Notes under the pieces: model-generated | Told to the model about the DNA's origin: nothing | The model's input: only the letters and a program-made list of their open reading frames with translations | The model's database searches: none | Part shown: positions 19,813-30,436 of the stretch, in pieces | Layout of the letters: each line of letters starts with the position of its first letter | Position numbering within the stretch: the stretch's first letter is position 1 | Origin: Nitzschia sp. DOCU1 | Lineage: Eukaryota > Bacillariophyta > Bacillariophyceae > Bacillariales > Bacillariaceae | DNA: 64,000 nucleotides | Direction of reading: 5' to 3' | Assembly (NCBI GenBank): GCA_951394045.1 | Contig: OX595985.1 | Location: forward strand, 682,001 to 746,000 | Translations under genes and position numbers: made by a program

Positions 19813-22082
19813 TTATCGCCATTGCTGGCCTCCCATCATATTTCCTTGCATGCCTCCCATTTGGTTGCCCATCATATTTCCTTGCATCATGTTGCCTTGC
19901 ATGCCGCCCATTTGGTTGCCCATCATATTTCCTTGCATCATGTTGCCTTGCATGCCGCCCATTTGATTCATCTGGCCGCCCATCATGTTTCCATTCATGC
20001 CGCCACCCATCTGGCCTCCCATCATGTTGCCTTGTGGCATTCCGCCCAGTTGGCCAGGCATTTGGTTGCCCATCATATTGCCTTGCATACCAGCCATTTG
20101 GTTTCGCATCATCTGGGGGTTCATCTGCTGCTGCTGCATAGCTTGTTGCTGCATCATCTGCGGATTCATCATTCCTTGCGGCTGTTGACCCGTAGGTGAT
20201 TGCATGCCCATGCCTTGTACTTGAAATCCTGTCTGCGGCATGCTAACAGGCGCTGGGCCCAGCAAGCTACTGATCGCATCGGCGCCACCTGCTGAAACCA
20301 CGGCGGGAGTCTGTACATTTGGCATGTTCATGTTTGGAGCGTTGTTCGTACCAACCATTCCTCCCATACCACCCATACCACCCATGCCAAAGCCCATGTT
20401 ATTATTTCCAGAGTTTTGATTGACTGTATCGAAAACACACAAGAAGAAAAATGGTTAGCTCCACGACGCATAGTTCGCATATGTATCGAGCTGTCGTCGA
20501 CAAATCAACTTACGAGTCATATTCTTGGGGTTCTTGGAAAGGCCATCCAGAGAAACTAATTTGGCCATTGGGTCAGAAGGATTCGAGTTCATGACAGCAG
20601 GGGACTTTGGAGCCGCGTCAGCAAAATCTCCAAAATCGTCATCAGCAGCACCTCCGAGAGAAGGGGCTCCCATCATTGGAGCCTGTTGCTGAGGTGGTTG
20701 TCCCATGCTCATGTTTCCAAACGCGTTCGCCATATTGTTCATGCCCATGGTGTTGTTGTTGCCAAAGGCATCAAAGGACGCGGCAGGTGTCGGTTGAGGC
20801 GCGGCGACAGGTGCCGCAAATGGATCAGAATGTGCAGTCGCTTTGGAAGACAGAATCGCTCCAAAATCATCGTCATTAGCAGGTGCGGGGGCCGAAGCAG
20901 GAGTTGATTGAAACGCTCCAAAGTCGTCATTCGCTGGTGCGGGCGCTGGAGCCGGGGCGTCAAACGAGAAAAGATCGATCTCTGCGAGAGGGGACGAAAC
21001 TGAGTATGGTTGCGAGAAGCTGGGGCGCAAATATACTAGTAGGAAAAGAAAACGTACCTGGTGCCGGAGCAGGAGCCTCTGCTGCGGCAGCTCCCTCGGG
21101 CTTTTTCTTCTTTTTCTTTGTCTTCTTGGGTTTGGCATCGGGCATGGCCGCAAACGTAGGCGCAGGCCCGCCGTCGTTTCCTCGCGATCCGCCATACCTT
21201 CCCGAATAGCCTCCGCCCGATTCGTACGGGGACGAATCAACGCCTCCTTGTCCATATCCTGAACCGCCTGAACCGGAGTTCCACGACTCTTGGTTTCCGT
21301 ATCCAGCATATTGACCACCGCCACCCGCCGCCGCCGCCCCTCCGCTGGAACCGAATTTCTCACGCAATTTTCGTGCCTTCTGTCGTTCCTCTCGGATCCG
21401 TTCATCGTCACCTAGTATTTCCATGATCTGTTTTGACTTTTCTCTAACGCCAAGACCACGATCGATCGTTCCTTCGTAATAATTGAACTGCCCAAGAGCC
21501 CGCAACACGTGTCCATGGTTCCTAGCATCATCGACACATCGTTCTGCTCCGTTCTTAACGAGAAACTCAAGCAAGGTCAGCGCTTTAAAGACGATGCGCC
21601 AAGCTGCCGGTCGCTGGTTCTCCATGCCTTCCCACATCAGACGAGCAACTACATGAAAGCGTTCCAGATCAAAAGTATCCCGGGCGATTTCGTGCATGAG
21701 TGACGACGACGAACCCCAGTTCTTGTGCGACAAAACTTCGTACACGCGGGCTTCGACATCGGTTTTCGGCTTGGCCTGATTGAAACTAAAAGAGAGAAGA
21801 GAATGTCAGCACAATCAGTGTACGAGTGATAATACGGCAACAAGGATACCCCCCAGGTCCAAGTATCCACCAAGATATCGCTTTGCCATGGTCAAACGAT
21901 TTTCCACCGATGTGACCAGCCATCGTCGTAGAATTTTACGTCGAATTTCTACCAGAGCTCGGCCAACGAGGCGGCGCCGTCATCAACGACGGGAAATGAC
22001 CCGTGGCAACCACCACCAAGACTTACGCATCTTCCGCCAAGTTTCGGACCTTGTCAATACTGAGATCTTTCAGAAAGTCCAT
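19813..22082 (-). CDS. Epsin (ENTH domain endocytic adaptor)
   Basis: Four exons: 22027..22082, 21058..21785, 20514..20999 and 19813..20423. All introns are GT-AG (donors GTAAGT, GTACGT, GTAAGT), and the sum is 627 codons (626 residues). Exon 1 codes MDFLKDLSIDKVRNLAEDA, which runs across the splice into FNQAKPKTDVEARVYEVL, the start of an ENTH domain (to about residue 150; WRIVFKALTLLEFLVKNG). The middle part carries DPF and DDFGDF/DDFGAF motifs of the kind that bind AP-2 and accessory proteins. The last exon is extremely rich in Met, Gln, Gly and Asn, with a 51-nt internal repeat. Epsins bind PI(4,5)P2 and link cargo, clathrin and AP-2. Confidence 0.88.
19856..19970 (-). repeat. 51-nt in-frame tandem repeat in the epsin tail
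   Basis: Units start at 19856 and 19907 (near-identical, 51 nt = 17 codons) with a partial third at 19958. The coded unit is QMGGMQGNMMQGNMMGN-like. Flanking sequence to about 20110 is a more diverged version of the same pattern. Confidence 0.85.
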
Positions 22083-22671
22083 GATGAAAACGACTCGTCC
22101 AAAAGCCTCCGGATCTAATTGGAATGACACCCAATGATCAAGACGAGAATCAAGCAAAGTAAACAGCCATAACCGGTTTCTACTTCACGATCCTCCCGCC
22201 CCCGACAAAGACACGCGCGCCGAGAATGCCTTTCCATCCGCGAGCGCGTCGGCCATTTTTGGCGCGCCCACGCCCACAAATTTGGGGGAGGCTGAAATTC
22301 CAATGACGTCATTCATGTCATAGATTGATTGATTCGGTTTTGTCGAAGGTTCTCCTTCCTTTTCGTTTTTGTGTGGACAAGGCACGACTGCGAGACGCCG
22401 ATCGGCGATTTCGCGAATTTCGGATGAACGTTAACATCGATGAAGAAAGAAATCCGAACATTTTGTGTTGCGAAAAACAGTTGCTTTGGACATGGTCAAT
22501 CTATGACGTTACTTCAATAGATAAGCATAGCATGCTATTATAGCTTGATCAAAACTTCTAATACGTCTATTCTATTGCTGCGACATAGTGCAACAGCCAG
22601 GCCTCCATATCATTGCCAATTCATTCGACAAATCGACGACCAATTATTTTCAACATAGTGTCGACATAACT
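22083..22671. other. Intergenic with CRE and E2F-like site
   Basis: 589 bp upstream of epsin. It contains a perfect TGACGTCA at 22304-22311 and a TTTGGCGC (E2F-like) at 22258-22265. The end toward 22671 is the 3' flank of the hydroxylase gene. Confidence 0.5.
22304..22311. promoter_or_regulatory. CRE palindrome TGACGTCA
   Basis: A perfect 8-bp CRE, about 220 bp upstream of the epsin ATG. In P. tricornutum related elements (CCREs) mediate cAMP/CO2-responsive transcription through bZIP factors; a role here is inferred. Confidence 0.45.
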
Positions 22672-23471
22672 TCATTTTCGCGCCTGCATTTTCTTCTGCT
22701 GAGTGTGGTGAGTACCAAATAGTATGTCCAGCATTTCAACCTCGGCATAGTTGACGGTAAGATGGGCGTGGTGATGATAGTGATAAGTCCCGTCAAAGGC
22801 CATTCCGATCAATCCTGGCGCGCAAAAGCCCGAGTGCCCCGCGGCTCCATCCCAACCATGCCAAACAAAGTGAAGCATGTGAGCCCACCAACATGTTGGA
22901 AACAATGCAATCGTCATGGCAAACGACGGAAGTTCCATAATGGCATATTCGATGAAGCTGTCCTGCCAAGCGCGGCTGGCGACCAACGTTTTGGGGTTGC
23001 AGTGGTGTTGTCTATGGAATCTGTATAATGAAGGGAAGTGAAGGATGTAATGGATAGCAAAGGCCCAGATTTTCCCCAAGAGATATCCACTTCCAAGTTT
23101 GGTGATTGCTACCGGAATTGTGTCCTGAGATTCTGTGTCGACAGAGTTTCCAGAGAGGGGGGGTTAGTGAGTGTGTCACGTGCCCCAATCTGGAACAACG
23201 ACAACGATGTGTCGAACATACCTAATATGTCTTGTTCCCGGAAATAATAACAGAAAGTCAAGAATGGGAGAAAGAGGAGGAACAAGTCGGCCACAAAGCT
23301 CTTGGCCCCATCCAGGTAGTCCTGAACAGAGACGCACCTCGTCTTATGTAGCTTGTAGTTGTCCCATTTTCCAGTCAAGTCAAAGTACATAACTATGCTG
23401 CAGCAAATCGTGTGCGAAATGACAAGGGCCAAAGCTGACTCGGCAGCTAGAAGAAAAGGACCAGCGAGCAT
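22672..23471 (-). CDS. Fatty acid hydroxylase / sterol desaturase superfamily protein
   Basis: Two exons, 23222..23471 and 22672..23132, with an 89-nt intron (GTATGT to ACAG). The acceptor after ACAG is the one that restores phase and gives REQDIL|ESQDTIPVAI; 236 residues. The His clusters of the di-iron superfamily are visible: HYILHFPSLYRFHRQHH, then HMLHFVWH, and finally YHYHHHAHL near the C-terminus. Hydrophobic segments at about 1-20, 60-80, 105-120 and 150-170 fit an ER membrane enzyme. The substrate (sterol, fatty acid or other lipid) is not resolvable; the protein is short for the family, which is usually about 250-300 residues. Confidence 0.82.
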
Positions 23472-24011
23472 TGTCGTGGTTTCGGGTTAATACCCTCTGA
23501 AGTGCGCAAAATTTGGCGGTCAGATTGGAAATTGTAAGCATTCTCTCGCTCGGTCGTCTCCCTTGTCGTCGCTAGGAGGAATCCGATGAAGGCGGGGACG
23601 GCGGAGATTCCCATATTTTATCCATGGTGAATTACTCTGTGTCTTGATGGCTACATGTGGGAGGGACGTTCCCATTCGACTAGATTCGTGTCTTGCTCGA
23701 AATTGTGGCAATTTTCTAGTGTTCCTGGCCGGCCGAAAAAAGAAGGGGGAAGGGGGAGAAATTCAGTGCAATTAGGGGGGAGCATTTTGCCCATTTGAAA
23801 CACCATACTGTGTCTTTGGCCCCACCACAAGAAGAATGAGTTCGAGTACTACCTAGCTACAGTACTATCATAACAAGACTACTGTCGTAGCTACCACCAT
23901 ACTAGTAACAATGAGCTAGTATGACCAGCAGCCAGCAGCAGCTCCAATGCAAGTAGTAAGAAGGGCGGGCGCTACTAGTAGTAGCACACGAGGACCAGTA
24001 GCTCATAATAT

Positions 24012-24710
24012 AGTGGCTGTCACAAAATACTATTCTAGTGGTGGCACCTATAGAGCTACCCTACTTTCCACTAGGAGCTACTACTAGCTAGGTCCTGCTG
24101 ATACTCTAGCTAGTACTACTGGTGCTATGAATACTCTAATAGCACGCACAAGCAGCGAGGAGAACGACAGGTGCTGACGTTAGTAGTAGTAAGAAGCAAT
24201 AGCACCACCCCACTACTGGCAGCCAACTACTATTCCGGAGTATAATACAGATACCATTACTAGCTAGATACTAGCTGCAGATAGTAAGTTGTGGTGGCTT
24301 GTTTACCAAAAACTGTGGTGGTTGTTCATGAAGCACGAGGGGGGGACACGAGGACTGTTACTTGGGTGGCGTTGTGCCTTGGCAACTCCATGATAAAAGC
24401 CCGATGAGTAAGAAGAGGCTAATAGCAATAGCTAGCGGCAGTGGTGGTTGCAAAAAGATAGCTATTGTAGTGGTGGCACCAGTAGAGTAGCTAATTCTTC
24501 CACTACTAGCTACTACTAGTGAGTGAGTTCTGCTGATACACCAGTCTTAGCTACAAGTAGTAGTAGTAGCTAGCTAGTAGTAAGACTAGCACCACACCAC
24601 TACTGCTAATAGTATATTGGTGATAATATATTGTAGCAGCAAACTACTATTCTGGAGTATGATACAGATATCTATCGCTACTACTTTTAGCTGTGTACTA
24701 CTAGCAGCAC
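24012..24710. repeat. Diverged direct duplication, offset about 417-432 bp
   Basis: Copy A (about 24012-24285) and copy B (about 24441-24710) share ordered blocks: TAGTGGTGGCACC (24036 and 24468), GAGCTACTACTAG-type string followed by CTGCTGATAC, and AACTACTATTC then GGAGTAT (24225 and 24642) followed by ATACAGATA. Spacing drifts from 432 to 417 bp, showing small indels. Confidence 0.7.
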
Positions 24711-24784
24711 CTGGTAACTTTGGGGGCGGCGGGAAAACACGCGCGAAAGAGAGTCAAACAAGTCAAAAGACGGCTAATAATCTT

Positions 24785-24853
24785 TTTCATTAAGCATTTA
24801 GCTTTATATTTTATAAAGTAAAATCGCCGGTCAGTTTCATTAAGCATTTAGCT
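24785..24853. repeat. 19-nt perfect direct repeat, 50-nt period
   Basis: TTTCATTAAGCATTTAGCT occurs at 24785-24803 and again at 24835-24853. The region between is AT-rich. No gene overlaps it. Confidence 0.85.
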
Positions 24854-25417
24854 GTCTTTATTTTCAGAGTTGACACGCCCGTCCACCCTCATGAAGCACC
24901 AGGAACATGAGAGGGTTGCCGCATAAATATGCCGAGCGGTACGCATACTTACTATCCAGTCAGAAAGTACCCTGAAATAGGGACTGACCCACGACAGTGG
25001 CGACTCCGATTGGCCTGCCCCACTTTCCGTTAAACATCTCCAAGTTCGCCCTACGCGCTGTGACTAGGTCTCATTGGCTTCTGGACGTTCCCGTTGGCTA
25101 TCCGACCTTCCGAGCACCGCATGCATGTGGTCGTTGCCAACGGCAGTTCAACGACCTCAACGCCTCTACGTTAACAAAAGCGCGGGAGCTGCGCCGACCA
25201 TACTCACGGTGCAAGCCAAAAAATTGGCCGATGGATTGGTTCTTTGCATCGCGCACGAAGTTAATAACATCGTGCAGCTTTGGAGTAATCATCATACCTT
25301 CTGGGAGGACAAAGCATCTGAAGCGCCATAACTTCTCCCCATCTAACTGTAGCTCAGGGCCCCACTTACCTTGTTATTATCAAGATTACGGCAAGAAACA
25401 CTACCTAACACTTCAAG

Positions 25418-26820
25418 ATGATTCCTATAACGCCTGGTGCCTGGAGCACCCTTTTCGGGAATCTCTTCCCAACGCTCCAGGAAGCCCTTGAGGCTAAAGG
25501 AAAATTTCTCTTCGGCTTCTTTCTGATTTTCCTGCAGTGTCTTATTCTGGTTGGTAATGCCATCTTGACGCAGTATATTTTCGAGGAGAACGAGCTCGAG
25601 TCGCCTTTTATTATGACTTATATTGGTGAGTGATGATAAGGTCATTCTTCGTTAGCTGGTTGTTTTTGGCACCATCGTCGTTGCTCACTTTTTTAATCGC
25701 CTCCGCGCTTGTCACAATGAAAGGCATCTCTACTATGGCTATTGTGATGCCAATTCACTGGGCCTGGGAACAATGGCAGGAATATCAAGAAAAGAAAAAG
25801 GCGGAAAACGACGCTGTGCTCGAGGCGCCCTCCTTTGACAGCTTTCAGGATGATATTCAACGATACAAGAGCTATTCGGACTTGGTAGACATTGCCGCCA
25901 GACGAACCATGGGCCTAGTGTACGATCATCACCGTCAGTGGAATCACCGAAAGCACATGCTGGCTGCCCTTTTGATTACTCCGGCAATGTTTCTTGCCGA
26001 CTGGGCATTTAACGCGGCGTTGTTGAGCACTTCGATCGCCTCGGCCACCGTTCTTGTTTCGGTTCAAAGTATTTTTGTCTATGTCATGGCTGTAGTTCTC
26101 AGCTTGGAATTCTACAGCGGCTGGAAGCTTGTGGGGGTATTGGCGGCAGTAGCTGGAACGACGTTAACCGCAATTCACGATGACCAAAATGACAACATCG
26201 ACACCGGGATTAGCTACTCTGATGTTATTACCTACACCTACAATAACACAGTACCGGCCGAAGAGTTTGAGTTCCCGACTACGGGTACCTGGGGAGATAC
26301 GCTCGCCGTGATTGCTGCTATGGCGTACGCTACATATACCATCCAAGTGCGGTTATTCTGTCCTGAAAACGAAGACCTGTACAGCATGAATTTACTCCTG
26401 GGATATATTGGTGTCCTGTCTCTGATCCCATTGGCACCAGTTGCAATCTGGCTCTTCATAACAGAGCAGATCCGCATGTCCTGGTGGACCTTCTGGCTGG
26501 TCTTCTTTAAAGGATTCTTTGACTTTTTGGTGACCGACTATCTACTCTTCCGGTCAATCATTTTGTGTGGTGCGACTGTGGCGACAGTCGGGTTGGGAAT
26601 GTCGATCCCATTTGCGTTTGTGGGTGATGTGATGATGGGAAGAACGGGTGTCTTCTCCTGGTACTCGCTTGTGGGAGCGGCTGCGTGTACAATCGGGTTT
26701 TTGATTGTGAATCTGGCGCCATCAACGGACAAGCACCAACAGGAGACCCCGGACGAGAGCATGGATGAGTCGTCCAAGAAGGAGGTCCCAATGATGCAAA
26801 ACGAACTTGTCGTGCTATAG
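25418..26820 (+). CDS. SLC35F-like drug/metabolite transporter
   Basis: Two exons, 25418..25625 and 25724..26820, with a 98-nt intron (GTGAGT to AAAG); 434 residues. This acceptor is the only one found in range that restores phase, and it gives FIMTYIG|ISTMAIVMPIHWAWE, matching the SLC35F pattern after TM2. About ten hydrophobic segments are visible, with the EamA/SLC35F hallmarks ALLSTSIASATVLVSVQSIF and LLFRSIILCGATVATVGLGM. SLC35F proteins are membrane solute carriers whose substrates are mostly unknown; sugar-nucleotide transport is possible but not shown. The C-terminal ~35 residues are a charged cytosolic tail. Confidence 0.85.
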
Positions 26821-27244
26821 GGGCTGCCAAATGTATTGCGTAGAGGCATTTATAATTCAGTGGGATTGTCTTCTTCGTCCTTCCTTCATAAAGATCCACC
26901 TTGGACCTCTTGCCAAAGCGTGCCTTCAGCATACATGGTTCCGTTCAACCTGGTCTGCACGAATGAAATCTGCTTCCACTATTGGATGATGTTCACAAAC
27001 CTAACATTTTAATTTTATCCCAATGTACCAAACACTTGGACTTCTACTATGCGTGCTATGAATAAAAGCACAACGGTTTGGTGTCAGCTGTCTGCTACTT
27101 GAAAACGTGATCTATTGCTGGAACAAATCAAAAGCGACTGATCAATATACAGTAAAGTACGGTAACATCGACAGGTACATAATTTACTCTACCACTACCT
27201 AGTCTAGTAGAGGGATGATGGCCCCGATCGACTGAACGGATCGA
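26821..27244. other. Intergenic, convergent 3' ends
   Basis: 424 bp between the convergent transporter and D-amino-acid oxidase genes. No feature recognised. Confidence 0.5.
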
Positions 27245-28408
27245 CTATTTCAAAAGTAGCTCCGTGGCATCCATAGCGCATCCCGTGTAGACGGTCCAAC
27301 CACTTCCTCCGTATCCGTAAGAATGTACCAATCGCATATCATCTGTCGAATACTTGTTATCGATTTCCAGACGAGAAATGCGGCGATAGGGTCGGAATCC
27401 AGTCCACTCTCCAATGGGCTGCACCTTGGTCGTTTCAATGCCTAGATTCTTGGCGTTTCGCAACAACCGTTGCCGTTCTGCCGGTCGTATTTGTGGCTCT
27501 GTATCTCCCTCCAAGTATGTACCACCCGCCACTATAATATTTCCTCGAGGAATAATGTAACAAGGCATTTCGTCGGATCCCCAAGGATCCTCTTCCGCCA
27601 CCACGACGGCATCGTTTTTCATGGGACCATGTTCCGTCTCGTCAATATCAGCAGTTCGGACGCACGTTTCACGATCATAATGTAACAAGACACCTCGGCC
27701 TCCAATCACCTGGCTATCCTTGCAAAGTTCTCTGGCCCCGAGCCCAGTGGCGTTCAATACCTTGTTGCAGCCCAAAGATCGCGCCGTCTCCATGATTTGC
27801 TCCATGGATTCATAATATTGACCAGTTTCAACATTGACATCTGCGTTGGGGTCATTCTGGATAGTTTCTAGCATGTGTTGCAGCATCAATGGAGAATTGA
27901 CAATGGGCGTTTGAAAGAACCAGGCATGTTTGTATCCGGCCTGTAGCAGCGTTTGTTCCGTCGGAATCTTCAACTTGTACACTGAATTCTGCCACCACAA
28001 CATTTCTACTGTCAGATGTTGAAAGACGAGGCGAGGATCCGTCGACCAAGGAGGCAGCGGGCTGGTACCTCCGGTACCGTCCTTGTAGTTTTTGGCAATG
28101 AAGTCTTCGGTCTTTGGCCCTCCGTGTTCTCGACGAAAAATAACAATGGGGAGCGTTTCGACCAAGGGAGACTTTGCCTGGGCGAGAGGATGGATTTCAT
28201 CCAATGTTTGAATGGCCCAACGATCGGTGCGAGGGTCGTCACAGTGAAACGGCATCCACAAGCCACCGGCGCCTTGCGAACATACACTCGAATCCAAAGG
28301 GCTGGTGGGGGAACGCAACACAACGGGAATTTTTCGCTTTAGCAATTCAATGCAAGTCCGAAGGCCGATGACCCCCGAACCGACCACTAATACTCGCGAC
28401 GATGCCAT
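27245..28408 (-). CDS. DAO: D-amino-acid oxidase (DAO/DASPO family)
   Basis: A single exon of 387 residues. ATG at 28408 is chosen; the upstream open frame begins with TTG. The N-terminal FAD-binding motif is VLVVGSGVIGLRT (residues 6-18), followed by the SQGAGGLW block where the flavin sits. The C-terminal GFRPYRRISRLE contains the arginine that binds the substrate carboxylate in this family, and YGYGGSGWT closes the flavin site. It should oxidatively deaminate D-amino acids to oxo acids, ammonia and hydrogen peroxide. A D-aspartate oxidase preference cannot be excluded. The C-terminus, LLLK, is not a canonical PTS1, so peroxisomal import is not evident. Confidence 0.88.
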   Translation of the reverse strand: MASSRVLVVGSGVIGLRTCIELLKRKIPVVLRSPTSPLDSSVCSQGAGGLWMPFHCDDPRTDRWAIQTLDEIHPLAQAKSPLVETLPIVIFRREHGGPKTEDFIAKNYKDGTGGTSPLPPWSTDPRLVFQHLTVEMLWWQNSVYKLKIPTEQTLLQAGYKHAWFFQTPIVNSPLMLQHMLETIQNDPNADVNVETGQYYESMEQIMETARSLGCNKVLNATGLGARELCKDSQVIGGRGVLLHYDRETCVRTADIDETEHGPMKNDAVVVAEEDPWGSDEMPCYIIPRGNIIVAGGTYLEGDTEPQIRPAERQRLLRNAKNLGIETTKVQPIGEWTGFRPYRRISRLEIDNKYSTDDMRLVHSYGYGGSGWTVYTGCAMDATELLLK

Positions 28409-29031
28409 GGTCTTGCAGTAACAATAAGAAGGCGATGACAACGCAACAGGGAAACAAACCTAATGATGGGGCAAGAGAATAGGATACAGTAATAGGCGTC
28501 GAGAGAAGAAAAAAATGAAGTAACACGACGGCGGAGGCGAAGGCGCTTGTTTATTGGCTTCACAGCGCGCGCTTTGGGATTTTGGTCGGAGAAGTGCTCG
28601 CACCACGCTCTCTGTAGATGAATAGGATATGGGATACAAACAATCTTTGGGTATTCCTATACTTATCTACTTCTTACTTCATTTCGATTACCTGGCAAGT
28701 GACGTCAGCCCCATTGAACGCACGTGCGCCGTCGGTTCGTCTTCGGCACCCGGCAAGAAGCGGATACGAGAATCGTTCTCACATACTGCGACAAAAGGAT
28801 GAGGTCATTGATTTGCGTCCATCACACACCGAAATCTCCACGTGATCGACCATAAACGACAGCCGATTCATCCTCTCTCTGTTTTGTCTCGACCAGGCTG
28901 GTACCAGCAGTTGTTCACTTCCTCCTCGATTCCACGTTTCATTCAGTGCTTTCTCGAGTAGTATTTTCACCTTGGCTATTGTTGTCAGAGTATCGAAAGG
29001 CACTTCAGGATCGCCTTGTAACACTTGCAAA
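28409..29031. other. Intergenic, divergent promoter with CRE
   Basis: 623 bp between D-amino-acid oxidase (minus) and glycerol-3-phosphate dehydrogenase (plus). It contains TGACGTCA at 28700-28707 and a CACGTG at 28721-28726. Confidence 0.5.
28700..28707. promoter_or_regulatory. CRE palindrome TGACGTCA
   Basis: A perfect CRE lying about 290 bp from the oxidase ATG and 325 bp from the dehydrogenase ATG; a G-box CACGTG is 13 bp further on. It could serve either divergent gene. Confidence 0.45.
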
Positions 29032-30436
29032 ATGAGAACCCATCAGCCGTCCAGGGTTTTCCTCCTCGGCTGCCTTTCGTGGCTAGCGCTATTCTCGACA
29101 TCCTTTCGTCACGGGGGCGTGGCAGAAGCGTTCATCAATGCTCCTCCTCATTCTCAAAGGAAGTTCTCAATTTCAAAGTCTTCGTTACAGTTGACTGGTA
29201 AAAATTTCGGAAGGGGCGGTGCCTCCAATCTAGAAATGAAGGCAACGACACCACCTTCATATCCAGTCCGAGTAGCTGTCATGGGAGGAGGGAATTTCGG
29301 CTTAGCCATGGCTACTATTTGCGCAAGAAAGGGATACCCCACAACTCTGCTCGTTCGAAGCGAAGATATCGCGGATGAAATCAACACCAAACACACTCAC
29401 CCACGCTACATGCAGGGAATTGAACTGCCGCATCGAGTTCGGGCGACGACCAAACCAGAAGACTGTTTGCCGGATGCTACTTATATCATTCATGCAGTGC
29501 CTTGCCAATATTCTCGCAAGTTTTTGGAGGGAGTCAAAGATCATATTCCGGCGGGTACGCCGATCTTGTCTGTCAGCAAGGGCATTGAAACGACGAGTCT
29601 GGGTTTCATGGCAGATGTCATCAAGAGTGTCCTGGGGCAAGATCGACCTCTGGCTTTCTTATCGGGACCTTCCTTTGCGCGTGAGATTATTGAAGGCGTC
29701 GCGACTGCGGTGGTCATTGCTTCGGATGACTTGGACCTTGCTAGAGATTTGGCATTTTTACTTTCGGACGACCAGTTTAAGTGCTTCACGTCCCAGGATG
29801 TGATTGGAGTCGAAATCGGTGGTGCGGTCAAAAATGTCATTGCGCTAGGTGCAGGAATGTGTGAAGGTCTTGGATTAGGGACCAACGCAATGAGCGGACT
29901 TGTGACACGAGGGTGTAACGAAATGAGGCGTTTGGGATTAACATTTGGCGCTCGACCAAGCACTATTGCAGGACTTTCGGGTAAGCAATACATTCGTGGG
30001 CATCACGGAGCTTTATGCTTTCATCATATCTCATGGTCCTTGCTTCTTGCCTTTCTATGTTATACCTCTAGGGGTCGGAGACACATTTGGTACCTGCTTT
30101 GGCCCCTTATCTCGCAATCGAAAGTTTGGTTACCGTCTTGGCCAAGGTGAAACCATGGCCCAGATCTTGGAGTCGACCACGGAAGTTGCAGAAGGAGTTG
30201 ACACATCGCTGGCAGTTGTCAGACTTATCGAGAAAGAATGCAAGGGCTACCGCTTGGATTTGAAATATCCAATCCTGTTTGGAATTGCCAGGATTCTGGA
30301 GGGAAAGCAGACGCCGGCAGAAGGGCTGGCACTCCTAATGAAGATGCCAATGCAGATGGAGAACTTTGACGAGCGAAACTACAACCCGAGAATAACTCGG
30401 TCCAAAGTGAAGAAGGATGAAAAGAATCGCGTATAG
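29032..30436 (+). CDS. NAD(P)-dependent glycerol-3-phosphate dehydrogenase, plastid-type
   Basis: Two exons, 29032..29980 and 30072..30436, intron GTAAGC-CTAG of 91 nt, joined as AGLSG|VGDTFGTCFG; 437 residues. GpsA-type domains are complete. The Rossmann motif is VAVMGGGNFGLAMA (GGGNFG, 85-90). The conserved SKG lysine is residue 183, and GGAVKNVIALGAG carries the catalytic lysine 267. SRNRKFGYRLGQG follows in the C-terminal domain. It interconverts dihydroxyacetone phosphate and glycerol-3-phosphate for glycerolipid synthesis. Residues 1-35 are a signal peptide ending AEAF, followed by INAPP and a Ser/Lys-rich stretch. This fits the diatom plastid presequence, so chloroplast stroma is the likely site. 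Start ATG is 29032; an upstream open frame starts only with TTG. Confidence 0.9.

Larger units (their letters stand above)
23472..25417. other. 1.9-kb gene desert with CTA/TAG-rich duplicated sequence
   Basis: Region between the hydroxylase (minus) and the SLC35F-like gene (plus). From about 23,830 to 24,710 the sequence is dominated by CTA/TAG trinucleotide-type strings and contains two diverged copies of a ~270-bp block. A second short repeat pair lies at 24785-24853. A 164-codon open frame at 24997 starts with GTG and overlaps the transporter 5' end; it is not called. Confidence 0.6.

Noticed and set aside
24997..25491. 164-codon plus-strand open frame before the SLC35F-like gene
   Set aside because: Begins with GTG, no motif, and runs into the transporter's first exon in another frame.
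25641..25723. Hydrophobic sequence after the first exon of the SLC35F-like gene as coding
   Set aside because: None of the nearer acceptors keeps phase; only AAAG at 25720-25723 does, so this stretch is intron.
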